This document shows, one piece after another, positions 1 through 5,546 of a stretch of 8,235 nt of DNA (position 1 is the stretch's first letter; each line of letters opens with the position of its first letter). The notes below the pieces were generated by a model, which was not told the DNA's origin, ran no database searches, and worked only from the letters and a program-made list of their open reading frames with translations. A program made the translations under genes and the position numbers. Source of the stretch: PVC group bacterium. GTDB lineage: Bacteria > Verrucomicrobiota > Kiritimatiellia > UBA8416. The DNA is taken from the NCBI GenBank assembly GCA_003567805.1, contig PWYP01000087.1, forward strand, positions 1 to 8,235, read 5' to 3'.

Positions 1-531
1 GCGTGAATTTTCTTTCAAGCGACCATGCGGCAACCATTCCTTCAACAGCGTAATGGCAGCATCCCACGCAGGAGGAATTGTCCATGCACCTTTTTCTGTC
101 CGAACCCGTGCAGCCAGAACCACGTGCACCTGTAGGTACTGAAACCCGCGATACTCCAAGGCCGTAAAAAAATCCAGTGGGAGAAACTGGACACTGCCGT
201 CACTCGATATCCGCAGCAGCATGATACAAGTGTAGAACCGCTTCTGAATCCGCCCGGCCATGCGCCACCCTTTTTCGCGGGCGACATCTTCTACCATCGA
301 AAGCATTTGTCGCAAATGATCCGGCTGTACCAGAACATCTACATCATATCGCGTAAAGTCCGGCAAATCGTCTGCATTTCGCAACACCGCCCATTTCAGA
401 CCAACCGCATCCCACCGTGCAAAAAGCAACCGCAGAATGGGAGCCAAACGCTCAGCATCTGCCGGTTTATGCTCACCCATCCCGGATGGCATTTTTAAAA
501 GCCCGGGTACTAGATTCAATTCATTATTCAT
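1..531 (-). CDS. Nucleotidyltransferase-fold family protein (3' end outside window)
   Basis: The first 177 residues are visible and the frame is open to the window edge. The key motif is WAVLRNADDLPDFTRYDVDV (residues 47-66), followed by LVQPD. The pair D63-x-D65 after a 'vLRn..dLP' strand resembles the two metal-binding aspartates of the polymerase-beta-like nucleotidyltransferase fold as found in proteins encoded in polysaccharide clusters. D120 in QFLPLDFF is a candidate third acidic residue. The usual GS motif before the aspartates is not obvious, so activity is uncertain. No signal peptide or membrane segment is seen. The ATG (531-529) lies 5 bp after the stop of the upstream glycosyltransferase, and the AGGA Shine-Dalgarno overlaps that TAG stop, which implies translational coupling. 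Substrate and reaction cannot be named from the sequence; a role accessory to glycan assembly is inferred from context. Confidence 0.72.
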   Translation of the reverse strand, partial: MNNELNLVPGLLKMPSGMGEHKPADAERLAPILRLLFARWDAVGLKWAVLRNADDLPDFTRYDVDVLVQPDHLRQMLSMVEDVAREKGWRMAGRIQKRFYTCIMLLRISSDGSVQFLPLDFFTALEYRGFQYLQVHVVLAARVRTEKGAWTIPPAWDAAITLLKEWLPHGRLKENSR

Positions 532-536
532 ATATC

Positions 537-1637
537 CTACGTTTCAGAAACATGGCTATACGTTTGTAGCAGTCCAGCAGCAAATGCCTGCACATTAAAT
601 TGTGCAGCCTGCTTATAACCCTTGGCGACCATCTGCTCACGCACCTCTGCATCACGCAGCAATCGCACACAATGATCAGCCAATGTACCGACATCATCTG
701 GTGAAACCAGCAAACCAGCATCACCAACAATCTCTGGCAACGAGCCTGCATTCGTACACACGACCGGACATCCCTGCTGCATGGCTTCCAGTGGCGGCCA
801 ACCAAAACCCTCATACAGACTAGGAAAAAGAAAAACCGCAGCACTTCGATAATACCCAACGAGCTCGGCATCCGTCACATTCGACACAAAATCAACATCT
901 TCCTCAAGCCCCACCGCTTTGACCTTCGCAAGCAAATCCTGATTGGGTGGTGCCCCAACCATTTTCAGACGCACCGATTCCTGCTCCCGCACCAGCTTGA
1001 AAATTTCCACAACCCCCAACCGATTCTTGTAAAAAGTATTGTTCCCCGCCACATGCAGGATATAGGGCACACTTTCGGCATAATTCTTCACATGAAGTAT
1101 AGCCCCTTGTAATGGGGGATGCACCACACGCGTACGCCCTAACTCGACACCAATCATACGAATGACATCATTCACAGTATTCTGGCTATCGGCTAATATC
1201 ACCTCGGCCCGTCGCAGATGACGCGCAGCAAATGCAATCCATGCTGCCCCCAGCCGACCGGGGCGCTTACCGCCCAATTCGCCTCGTACAGTCAACAGCG
1301 GAATCAGATCATGCACGGTAATAACAAGCGGGGACTGCAATCGCGGACACAATGCCAACAGGTAAGCGTGACTCCCATCCAGCAAATGCAGTATCACACC
1401 GCGCTGCCGTGGTAACTGCCAAACAGCCTGCCACATAATCCAGAGATACCGCAGCGGGGTCTGCAACTTGGCAGGCCATTTATCCAGCGTAGCCTGACGC
1501 GGCGCAAGCTGCAACCGACGCACCGCAACAGAAGGATCCGAAACGGATGCCAGCGCATCCTGCACCATCTGGCCATAGCGCAGCATGCTGCCATTCGGCC
1601 GATCCGGTGCCACTGTATCTATCAACACAACCCGCAA
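537..1637 (-). CDS. GT4-family glycosyltransferase (GT-B fold)
   Basis: Probably a retaining, nucleotide-sugar-dependent transferase of the cytoplasm or inner membrane face that adds one sugar to a growing glycan. Numbering from the longest frame (TTG at 1652, 371 aa), it carries TVHDLIPLL (112-120), ADSQNTVNDV (154-163), the donor-phosphate region VAGNNTFYKNRLG (201-213) and the EX7E motif EGFGWPPLE (E281, E289) followed by MQQGCPVVCTNAGSLPE. Length and domain order are normal for GT4, and the HDLIPL/DSQNT signature is typical of mannosyltransferase-like members, though donor and acceptor are unknown. I chose the TTG at 1637-1635 because a GGGAG Shine-Dalgarno (1650-1646) sits 8 nt upstream and the protein then begins MRVVLIDTVAP, a normal first beta strand; TTG at 1652 would lie on that ribosome site. 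A decayed paralogue of its 5' end lies at about 5547-5658. A family C repeat array ends only about 20 bp upstream of the start. Confidence 0.9.
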   Translation of the reverse strand: MRVVLIDTVAPDRPNGSMLRYGQMVQDALASVSDPSVAVRRLQLAPRQATLDKWPAKLQTPLRYLWIMWQAVWQLPRQRGVILHLLDGSHAYLLALCPRLQSPLVITVHDLIPLLTVRGELGGKRPGRLGAAWIAFAARHLRRAEVILADSQNTVNDVIRMIGVELGRTRVVHPPLQGAILHVKNYAESVPYILHVAGNNTFYKNRLGVVEIFKLVREQESVRLKMVGAPPNQDLLAKVKAVGLEEDVDFVSNVTDAELVGYYRSAAVFLFPSLYEGFGWPPLEAMQQGCPVVCTNAGSLPEIVGDAGLLVSPDDVGTLADHCVRLLRDAEVREQMVAKGYKQAAQFNVQAFAAGLLQTYSHVSET

Positions 1638-1658
1638 AACAAAAACTCCCAAGAAAAA

Positions 1659-1690
1659 GCTGAAAAACTAAAATGCTAAAAAACTGAAAT
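1659..1690 (+). repeat. Octamer array C1 (family C), four units
   Basis: Four consecutive 8-nt units read gctgaaaa, actaaaat, gctaaaaa, actgaaat. The same octamer pattern (g/a-ct-g/a-aaa-n) appears inside coding sequence at 4690-4721 and 8106-8137. Here it is intergenic, immediately upstream of the ribosome-binding site of the glycosyltransferase starting at 1637, so its transcript (read as U-rich tttcagc units) would form the leader of that mRNA. Confidence 0.75.
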
Positions 1691-1728
1691 AGATCAGCCT
1701 AGAGACGGACGACAACAGACCTCTTTGA

Positions 1729-1760
1729 AATTCGCATAATTAGAATAATTAGCGGTTAAA
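1729..1760 (+). repeat. Nonamer element B1 (family B)
   Basis: Three 9-nt units, aattcgcat, aattagaat and aattagcgg, followed by ttaaa. It is one of five copies in the window, all in this orientation, antisense to the genes. It forms a cluster with A1 and B2. Confidence 0.8.
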
Positions 1761-1779
1761 TCCCACAGAGCCCATCAGC

Positions 1780-1810
1780 TTTCTGTGTTTTCTGCGTATT
1801 CTGTGGTTAA
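1780..1810 (+). repeat. Nonamer element A1 (family A)
   Basis: Three 9-nt units, ttctgtgtt, ttctgcgta and ttctgtggt, followed by taa. The 3' end ggttaa is the same as that of the family B elements on either side although the unit sequence is different. Confidence 0.8.
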
Positions 1811-1816
1811 ACAAAA

Positions 1817-1847
1817 AATTCGCATAATTCGTCAAATTAGCGGTTAA
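1817..1847 (+). repeat. Nonamer element B2 (family B)
   Basis: Units aattcgcat, aattcgtca and aattagcgg are followed by ttaa. It lies just beyond the toxin terminator and closes the B1-A1-B2 cluster that fills the gap between the toxin gene and the next glycosyltransferase. Confidence 0.8.
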
Positions 1848-1856
1848 TCCTCCCCT

Positions 1857-1884
1857 AAGAAAAAACAAGTGTCCCGCTTGTTTT
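1857..1884 (-). terminator. Candidate Rho-independent terminator of the toxin-antitoxin operon
   Basis: The 8-bp arms AAAACAAG (1862-1869) and CTTGTTTT (1877-1884) pair perfectly around a 7-nt loop. Read on the minus strand the stem is followed by, and partly overlaps, a run of six T (1865-1860). It begins 15 bp after the toxin stop codon. The stem is A/T-rich, so termination strength is uncertain. Confidence 0.55.
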
Positions 1885-1899
1885 CTGGGTTCGGCATAA

Positions 1900-2244
1900 T
1901 CATCTGCCAAGTATCACATTGATTCCATTTATGACGGCATTCATGTGGCGACGTGTTACGTTACCCACGCGTTCTGTGAGCTGGTTTCGATCCAAGGCAA
2001 CAATCAAGGAAACATTAGCGACAGAATCCTTTGGGAGGCCAGTCGCGGATGACCGTAACAACACATTACCGGGAGCCGCTGCCCACTTGACATTACTCGT
2101 AAGAGGGACGCAGACAACCGTCCCTATACGGCTTCGGTTGATTGGATCAGACTGAACCACAAGGACTGGACGCCTGAAGCCAGGAGAGGATCCCGTTGGC
2201 TCGCCTATATCTGCCCAGCACACATCACCTTGGCTAACTACCAT
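1900..2244 (-). CDS. mazF: MazF/PemK-family toxin, mRNA interferase
   Basis: A 114-residue protein of normal length for a MazF endoribonuclease, a ribosome-independent toxin that cleaves mRNA at short specific sites. The family layout is complete: GDVCWADIGEP (6-16), the loop and strand GSSPGFRRPVLVVQSDPIN (18-36), VVCVPLTSN (43-51), TGLPKDSVANVSLIVALDR (68-86) and a C-terminal helix ending ILGR. R25 and T49 occupy the positions of the catalytic Arg and Thr/Ser of well-studied MazF proteins, so the toxin looks intact. Its ATG overlaps the antitoxin stop by 7 bp and a GAGG/AGG sequence lies just upstream, so the two are translated together. A candidate terminator follows. It has no functional link to the surrounding sugar genes; the pair is probably a mobile addiction or stress module. 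The target motif cannot be read from sequence. Confidence 0.95.
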   Translation of the reverse strand: MVVSQGDVCWADIGEPTGSSPGFRRPVLVVQSDPINRSRIGTVVCVPLTSNVKWAAAPGNVLLRSSATGLPKDSVANVSLIVALDRNQLTERVGNVTRRHMNAVINGINVILGR

Positions 2245-2474
2245 TCGACCTGCCTCAGCAGCTGACTGGCGGCCCTCCGCGTGAACGGTTCTGCTCCCCC
2301 CCCAACTTCACGAACAACCTTGTTCATAGACTCCGTGATCTGTTCATCCTCGTGCTGCACGACGAAGTCAGCCAGTGCTTGGGCGTACAGATGGCTGCGC
2401 GAAGTATTCAGGCGCCGAGCAAGGTGCTCGGCACGCGTAAACACGTCGTCTGGAATGGACAATGCCGTTTTCAT
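2238..2474 (-). CDS. Ribbon-helix-helix antitoxin of the MazF toxin
   Basis: A 78-residue protein beginning MKTALSIPDDVFTRAEHLAR, the strand and first helix of a CopG/MetJ-type ribbon-helix-helix DNA-binding domain; the second helix follows RLNTSRSHLYAQALADFVVQ (21-40). The acidic, less ordered C-terminal half (about 41-78, ending RQVEW) would be the part that wraps and blocks the toxin. This is the RHH kind of MazF partner and not the AbrB-fold MazE, so I give no symbol. The gene is first in the operon and overlaps the toxin start by 7 bp, the usual order. RHH antitoxins normally bind their own promoter, and direct repeats CAACTCG spaced 20 bp lie there. There is no clear Shine-Dalgarno before the ATG, and the promoter candidate would place the transcript start close to the ATG. 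Confidence 0.9.
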   Translation of the reverse strand: MKTALSIPDDVFTRAEHLARRLNTSRSHLYAQALADFVVQHEDEQITESMNKVVREVGGGAEPFTRRAASQLLRQVEW

Positions 2475-2481
2475 ACCAAAA

Positions 2482-2515
2482 GTAATACCAACTCGCAGGG
2501 GGTGGCGTCAACTCG
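2482..2515 (-). promoter_or_regulatory. Candidate promoter and operator of the toxin-antitoxin operon
   Basis: On the minus strand TTGACG (2511-2506) and TATTAC (2487-2482) are separated by 18 bp and resemble -35 and -10 boxes. The direct repeat CAACTCG occurs at 2489-2495 and 2509-2515, exactly 20 bp apart (about two helical turns), bracketing the spacer and touching the -35 box, as expected of an RHH autorepressor site. Transcription would start about at the antitoxin ATG. Confidence 0.4.
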
Positions 2516-2634
2516 ATTTTATCTCACCGTAGAGGAATGTGCGCGTGAGAGTATGCTCGTAAAAACCAGCCCCCCCTCAGCAAAGCCTACCAGCATACCC
2601 AATTCGCATAATTGTCAGCGTGTCCGCAGTGCCG

Positions 2635-2652
2635 TAGCCTTGGCGAAGGCTA
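2635..2652. repeat. Hairpin element D1
   Basis: A perfect 7-bp stem TAGCCTT/AAGGCTA closed by a GGCG loop. A related but shorter string, CCGTAGCC followed by GCGAAGC, lies at the right edge (8220-8235) inside the GT2 frame, so this may be a dispersed element. Confidence 0.5.
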
Positions 2653-2660
2653 GGTTGCTC

Positions 2661-2686
2661 GTCCCGACTCAGCAGAAGGTCGGGAC
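2661..2686. repeat. Hairpin element D2
   Basis: A perfect 8-bp stem GTCCCGAC/GTCGGGAC with a 10-nt loop, 8 bp after D1. The arm shares CCCGACT/AGTCGGG with the E elements at 2757 and 2935, suggesting a related origin. There is no T-run after it on either strand, so it is unlikely to be a simple terminator. Confidence 0.5.
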
Positions 2687-2709
2687 CGCTGCTCCGTGGT
2701 TAAAACAAT

Positions 2710-2740
2710 AATTCGCCTAATTAGCCAAATTAGCGGTTAA
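2710..2740 (+). repeat. Nonamer element B3 (family B)
   Basis: Units aattcgcct, aattagcca and aattagcgg are followed by ttaa. It is nearly the same as B5 at 5515, including the rarer first unit aattcgcct. Confidence 0.8.
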
Positions 2741-2756
2741 CACCAGCAGAGTCGAT

Positions 2757-2782
2757 GATCCCGTACCCCGCAGGGAGTCGGG
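2757..2782 (+). repeat. Element E, copy 1
   Basis: A 26-nt sequence starting gatcccgta and ending ggagtcggg that recurs at 2935-2960 with one mismatch. It contains ccccg and cgggg arms and so can fold as an imperfect hairpin. Confidence 0.7.
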
Positions 2783-2793
2783 GGTCCACCCGT

Positions 2794-2821
2794 TTCTGCG
2801 TCATTCTGTGTGTTCTGTGGT
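2794..2821 (+). repeat. Nonamer element A2 (family A)
   Basis: Units ttctgcgtca, ttctgtgtg and ttctgtggt are followed by t. One unit is 10 nt long, and the usual terminal taa is replaced by tcccc, so this copy is diverged. Confidence 0.7.
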
Positions 2822-2840
2822 TCCCCATCCCTTCCCCAAT

Positions 2841-2872
2841 CATTAGCTTAATTAGAAAAATTAGCGGTTAAA
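2841..2872 (+). repeat. Nonamer element B4 (family B)
   Basis: Units cattagctt, aattagaaa and aattagcgg are followed by ttaaa. The first unit is the most diverged and the last unit plus tail is invariant relative to B1, B2 and B3. Confidence 0.75.
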
Positions 2873-2881
2873 GGCTCTCTC

Positions 2882-2912
2882 TTCTGTGTTTTCTGCGCCT
2901 TCTGTGATTCCC
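2882..2912 (+). repeat. Nonamer element A3 (family A)
   Basis: Units ttctgtgtt, ttctgcgcc and ttctgtgat are followed by tccc. It lacks the ggttaa end. It lies 9 bp after B4 and runs directly into a family C piece. Confidence 0.7.
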
Positions 2913-2913
2913 A

Positions 2914-2929
2914 ATTTCAGCTTTTTCGC
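2914..2929 (-). repeat. Short family C piece C5
   Basis: Reads atttcagc then tttttcgc on the plus strand, that is, about two degenerate octamer units in the orientation opposite to C1, C2 and C3. Confidence 0.4.
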
Positions 2930-2934
2930 ATCGC

Positions 2935-2960
2935 GATCCCGTGCCCCGCAGGGAGTCGGG
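2935..2960 (+). repeat. Element E, copy 2
   Basis: Matches the copy at 2757-2782 in 25 of 26 positions. TCCCG/CGGGA and inner CCC/GGG arms can pair, and on the plus strand the element is followed by eight T (2965-2972). This has the look of a terminator facing rightward, where no plus-strand gene exists to need one. Confidence 0.65.
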
Positions 2961-2989
2961 ACAGTTTTTTTTCAAAGCCCCCCTCAAAA

Positions 2990-4252
2990 TCACTTCGCTG
3001 TACGCGATAACACCTTCCGGTAGACGTCAACATTTCGCATACCGAACTCTTTAGACAAGACCGCAGAAGCATTTCTTTTCAATTCATCAAGCAGATCCGG
3101 CTCATCAAGAATCAGGCGCAACTGCGCAGCTAAGGATGCAACGTCATTGAATGCAAACAGCAGTCCATTCTTGCCATGCACGATCTTTTCAGCAATGCCA
3201 CTGCAGTCAGCCCCAATTACAGGCACTCCAGCCTGCGCAGCTTCAAAAAGGGTAAAGGGCCCTGTTTCCATACATCGGGAAGATATGACCATTACATCCC
3301 ATTCTGCAATGTTGCTGATGACTTCATCCGGTGGAATTGCGGGCAAGATTGCAACACGAGAATCCTTCTCCGCAAGTGCTCGGACATTCGTATAAAAGGC
3401 ATTGCGTTTATTAGGTTCTCCCGAAAAATGTATTTGGACCCTAACGTCATAGCGCCTGGGCAATAACATAACCGCACGAATAAGCAAATCAGCCCCCTTA
3501 ATCTTTCTGCACCGCCCCAGAAAACCAACCACCGTTTTTTCGTCAAGTCGGCTGTATGGCTTCGGATGGTCTGCCTGCATCTCTCCGACCATATATTGCT
3601 GCTGTGGCACATGGTAAATCTTGTCTGTCGTGACACCATAAACATTCAAAAAACCATTCATCCATCTGGCATGTGAGACAAACGCAGAAATGTTTTTCCA
3701 CAATCGAGCACTTTCCCGCCGAAAGATTAGCTCTGGCAACTGCTGACGTAATGGAGCCAATAATTTCGCCAACAAAACTGGCAGCCCCCTGCGATGCAAC
3801 ATACATGCGGCACACTCACTGAATGACCTTGCACCCGCACAAGGGCGCATATCAAATTTGATCCCTGTTTCAATCGGACAGACCATCGCCGGGTGATGCA
3901 TGGTCATGACCTGCTCAATTCCAAGCTCGTCTGCCAATCTGGCTAGGGCTATCGGCAACCCGGAATTCCAAACATGGTAATGGATCAATTGTATGCCTTG
4001 TTTCAGAAGAACGTCTCGTAGCATTGTAGACGAAACTCCTGTGTTAGGAGCAGGCACCCCAAAAACCTCAACGCCTTCCCACTGGTAATTGGTTATTGTA
4101 TCGCAAGATGTACATGGGTAGATAACCAGTGGCCTAAAATCATGCGCAGATAGTTCTTTACACAACGCCCTGACATAGATTTCTGTTCCGCCCGGGAATT
4201 CAGGAAAATACTTATCTAGAACCATCAATACATTTGACATTGGATGTTTCAT
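2990..4252 (-). CDS. GT4-family glycosyltransferase with an internal cysteine cluster
   Basis: A 420-residue GT-B glycosyltransferase. The N-terminal domain begins VLMVLDKYFPEFPGGTEIYV (8-27), with the GGTE loop that contacts the donor or acceptor in GT4 enzymes. The C-terminal domain has VGFLGRCRKIKGADLLIRAV (242-261), with basic residues expected to hold the nucleotide phosphates, and the EX7E motif ETGPFTLFE (E329, E337) followed by AAQAGVPVIGAD. Four cysteines, C125, C138, C147 and C150 (spacing x12, x8, x2), lie between the HYHVW and MTMHH segments and the linker; a similar Cys cluster occurs in a subset of GT4 enzymes and may bind metal. No membrane segment is seen. The ATG follows the upstream gene's TGA by one base, implying coupling. 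It is the last gene before the repeat island. The sugar transferred cannot be named. Confidence 0.92.
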   Translation of the reverse strand: MKHPMSNVLMVLDKYFPEFPGGTEIYVRALCKELSAHDFRPLVIYPCTSCDTITNYQWEGVEVFGVPAPNTGVSSTMLRDVLLKQGIQLIHYHVWNSGLPIALARLADELGIEQVMTMHHPAMVCPIETGIKFDMRPCAGARSFSECAACMLHRRGLPVLLAKLLAPLRQQLPELIFRRESARLWKNISAFVSHARWMNGFLNVYGVTTDKIYHVPQQQYMVGEMQADHPKPYSRLDEKTVVGFLGRCRKIKGADLLIRAVMLLPRRYDVRVQIHFSGEPNKRNAFYTNVRALAEKDSRVAILPAIPPDEVISNIAEWDVMVISSRCMETGPFTLFEAAQAGVPVIGADCSGIAEKIVHGKNGLLFAFNDVASLAAQLRLILDEPDLLDELKRNASAVLSKEFGMRNVDVYRKVLSRTAK

Positions 4253-4253
4253 T

Positions 4254-5438
4254 TCAGAAGTACTTCAAGGCGTTTACAATCCCATCCACCGCCACCGGCA
4301 GGCTGAACTTCTCAATATGCTTTGCCGCCATTTCCCCTTGCTTCCGCGCCAGCCCTGGTTCATCGAGATACCGCTGCATCAACTGCGCAAGCGAATCGAC
4401 ATCTCCCAAGTCAAACGCATATCCGGTTTCGCCCTCCACAATCAAATCCTCACAGCATCCCACTGCGCGTGAAACAATGGCCGGCAACCCCGAGGCCATC
4501 GCCTCATTCACCACCAGTCCCCAAGTTTCCCCCGTATCCGACGGCAACACCAACACATCCGCCGCCACATACGCATCTGCAATCTGTTGCTGATTCAGAA
4601 AACCAGCACACACCGCAGGCAAATTATTAGCTTCTATCGCACTCTTACATTCTTCCATGAGTGGACCATCGCCAACGATAAGCAAAAATGCTGAAATGCT
4701 GAAATGCTGAAACGCTGAAAGTTGCTGTAATGCCCGGATTACATCAAGGGGGCGTTTCTTGGAAATGAGTTTACCACAAAACAGAAACACAACCGTATCT
4801 ACCGGAATACCAAACGCTTCGCGCAATTCTTTGCGACGACTCGCTCGTTGCCCAGCAGCTATTGCGAACCTTTCATTGTCCACGCAATATGGCACATTGA
4901 ACAATCGTGAGTCTGGACAACCATGAAACTGGTAAAATGCCCGATTCGCAGAGCCAATCGGCAAATAAGCGGCATACTGTTTTAAGAGCAACCTATGTCC
5001 TAAATGTTTCCACCAGGCCCGTAGACGCAACAAGTTTGCTTCTCCTCGCACCATGCAAGGAATACCAAGGCGCCGACAGGCCCATAAAGTTTGCAAACAC
5101 GTCTTTGTTACCCAACCATTAACCAATACAGTATCCGGCCGTTCACGCCTAAGCCATTGATAGATACCGGGTGTATCACAGCCACCAAAAGTCGTAACCG
5201 AAGGTTGCAGCGCGCGATTCTCCAGCACCTCATAGCGATACCCCTCCAGTAATGGCACATCCCATTCGAATGCAACACCAAATCCAGCCCCCTGTGCTGC
5301 GGCATCCGGCAGCATGGCATACAATACCGTCAAATCAATTTCCGGTCGTTCCGCCAGCATCCGAAAAAGCGGTGCCTTATACTGAATCGGATGCGTCTCC
5401 ACCACCACCAACTTACAAGGTTTTTTATCGTTCCCCAT
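4254..5438 (-). CDS. GT4-family glycosyltransferase carrying an in-frame octamer repeat
   Basis: A 394-residue GT-B enzyme of the subgroup beginning VVVETHPIQYKAPLFR (11-26). Further landmarks are VNGWVTKTCLQTLWA (106-120), the conserved NVPYCVDNERF (181-191), the phosphate-binding strand VFLFCGKLISKKRPLDVIRA (217-236), LLIVGDGPL (252-260) and the EX7E motif ETWGLVVNE (E304, E312) followed by AMASGLPAIVS. All catalytic landmarks are present. Between ALQQL and LLIVGDG, where relatives have a variable loop entering a strand, residues 241-251 read SAFQHFSISAF and are encoded by the octamer array at 4690-4721; the frame is kept. The ATG is preceded by AAGG. A repeat-filled gap separates it from the exostosin-like gene upstream, while the next GT4 gene follows after one base. 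It probably adds one sugar to the same glycan; donor unknown. Confidence 0.93.
   Translation of the reverse strand: MGNDKKPCKLVVVETHPIQYKAPLFRMLAERPEIDLTVLYAMLPDAAAQGAGFGVAFEWDVPLLEGYRYEVLENRALQPSVTTFGGCDTPGIYQWLRRERPDTVLVNGWVTKTCLQTLWACRRLGIPCMVRGEANLLRLRAWWKHLGHRLLLKQYAAYLPIGSANRAFYQFHGCPDSRLFNVPYCVDNERFAIAAGQRASRRKELREAFGIPVDTVVFLFCGKLISKKRPLDVIRALQQLSAFQHFSISAFLLIVGDGPLMEECKSAIEANNLPAVCAGFLNQQQIADAYVAADVLVLPSDTGETWGLVVNEAMASGLPAIVSRAVGCCEDLIVEGETGYAFDLGDVDSLAQLMQRYLDEPGLARKQGEMAAKHIEKFSLPVAVDGIVNALKYF
4690..4721 (-). repeat. Octamer array C2 inside a GT4 gene
   Basis: Four units on the plus strand, gctgaaat, gctgaaat, gctgaaac, gctgaaag. On the coding strand this is repeated tttcagca, and because 8 is not a multiple of 3 the peptide cycles through F-Q-H-F-S-I-S-A. 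It is the most regular copy in the window and lies wholly inside the coding sequence. Confidence 0.85.
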
Positions 5439-5452
5439 AGAACCTTATCCAT

Positions 5453-5482
5453 AACCACAGAACACACAGAACACACAGAAAG
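5453..5482 (-). repeat. Nonamer element A4 (family A), inverted
   Basis: Plus-strand units aaccacaga, acacacaga and acacacaga are followed by aag; on the minus strand this is ttctgtgtgt-type units ending ggtta. It is the only family A copy in this orientation, and it sits 14 bp upstream of the GT4 start at 5438, so it would be in the mRNA leader. Confidence 0.75.
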
Positions 5483-5514
5483 ATTAATCTGTGTTGTGGA
5501 TTTGTCTTACTACT

Positions 5515-5546
5515 AATTCGCCTAATTAGCCCAATTAGCAGTTAAA
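5515..5546 (+). repeat. Nonamer element B5 (family B), at a pseudogene junction
   Basis: Units aattcgcct, aattagccc and aattagcag are followed by ttaaa. Its tail adjoins the truncated end of the glycosyltransferase fragment at 5547-5658. Confidence 0.8.

Larger units (their letters stand above)
2475..2989. other. Gene-free repeat island (515 bp)
   Basis: I find no coding sequence here. Read left to right it holds the antitoxin promoter, a broken family B piece (aattcgcat then aattg, from 2601), two perfect hairpins, the tail of a family A element (ccgtggttaa, 2693-2702), B3, E1, A2, B4, A3, a short family C piece and E2, spaced roughly every 40-50 bp. The minus-strand glycosyltransferase operon ends at its right border. 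No T-rich terminator for that operon is apparent on the minus strand. Confidence 0.7.

Noticed and set aside
602..823. Plus-strand open frames opposite the glycosyltransferase genes (also 3147-3466, 4234-4630, 6534-6827, 7592-8126)
   Set aside because: They are antisense to genes with clear family motifs, with low-complexity or unlike-protein composition; shadows of minus-strand coding.
1729..1847. CRISPR array
   Set aside because: Units are only 9 nt with no unique spacers between repeats of constant length, and no cas gene is present.
2352..2711. Plus-strand open frame of about 119 codons
   Set aside because: Its first part is antisense to the antitoxin gene and the rest crosses repeats and hairpins; no protein family features or ribosome site are seen.
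2935..2972. Rho-independent terminator for the GT4 operon ending at 2990
   Set aside because: The hairpin followed by T8 faces the plus strand; read on the minus strand there is an A-run before the stem and no T-run after it, so it cannot serve that operon in the classical way.
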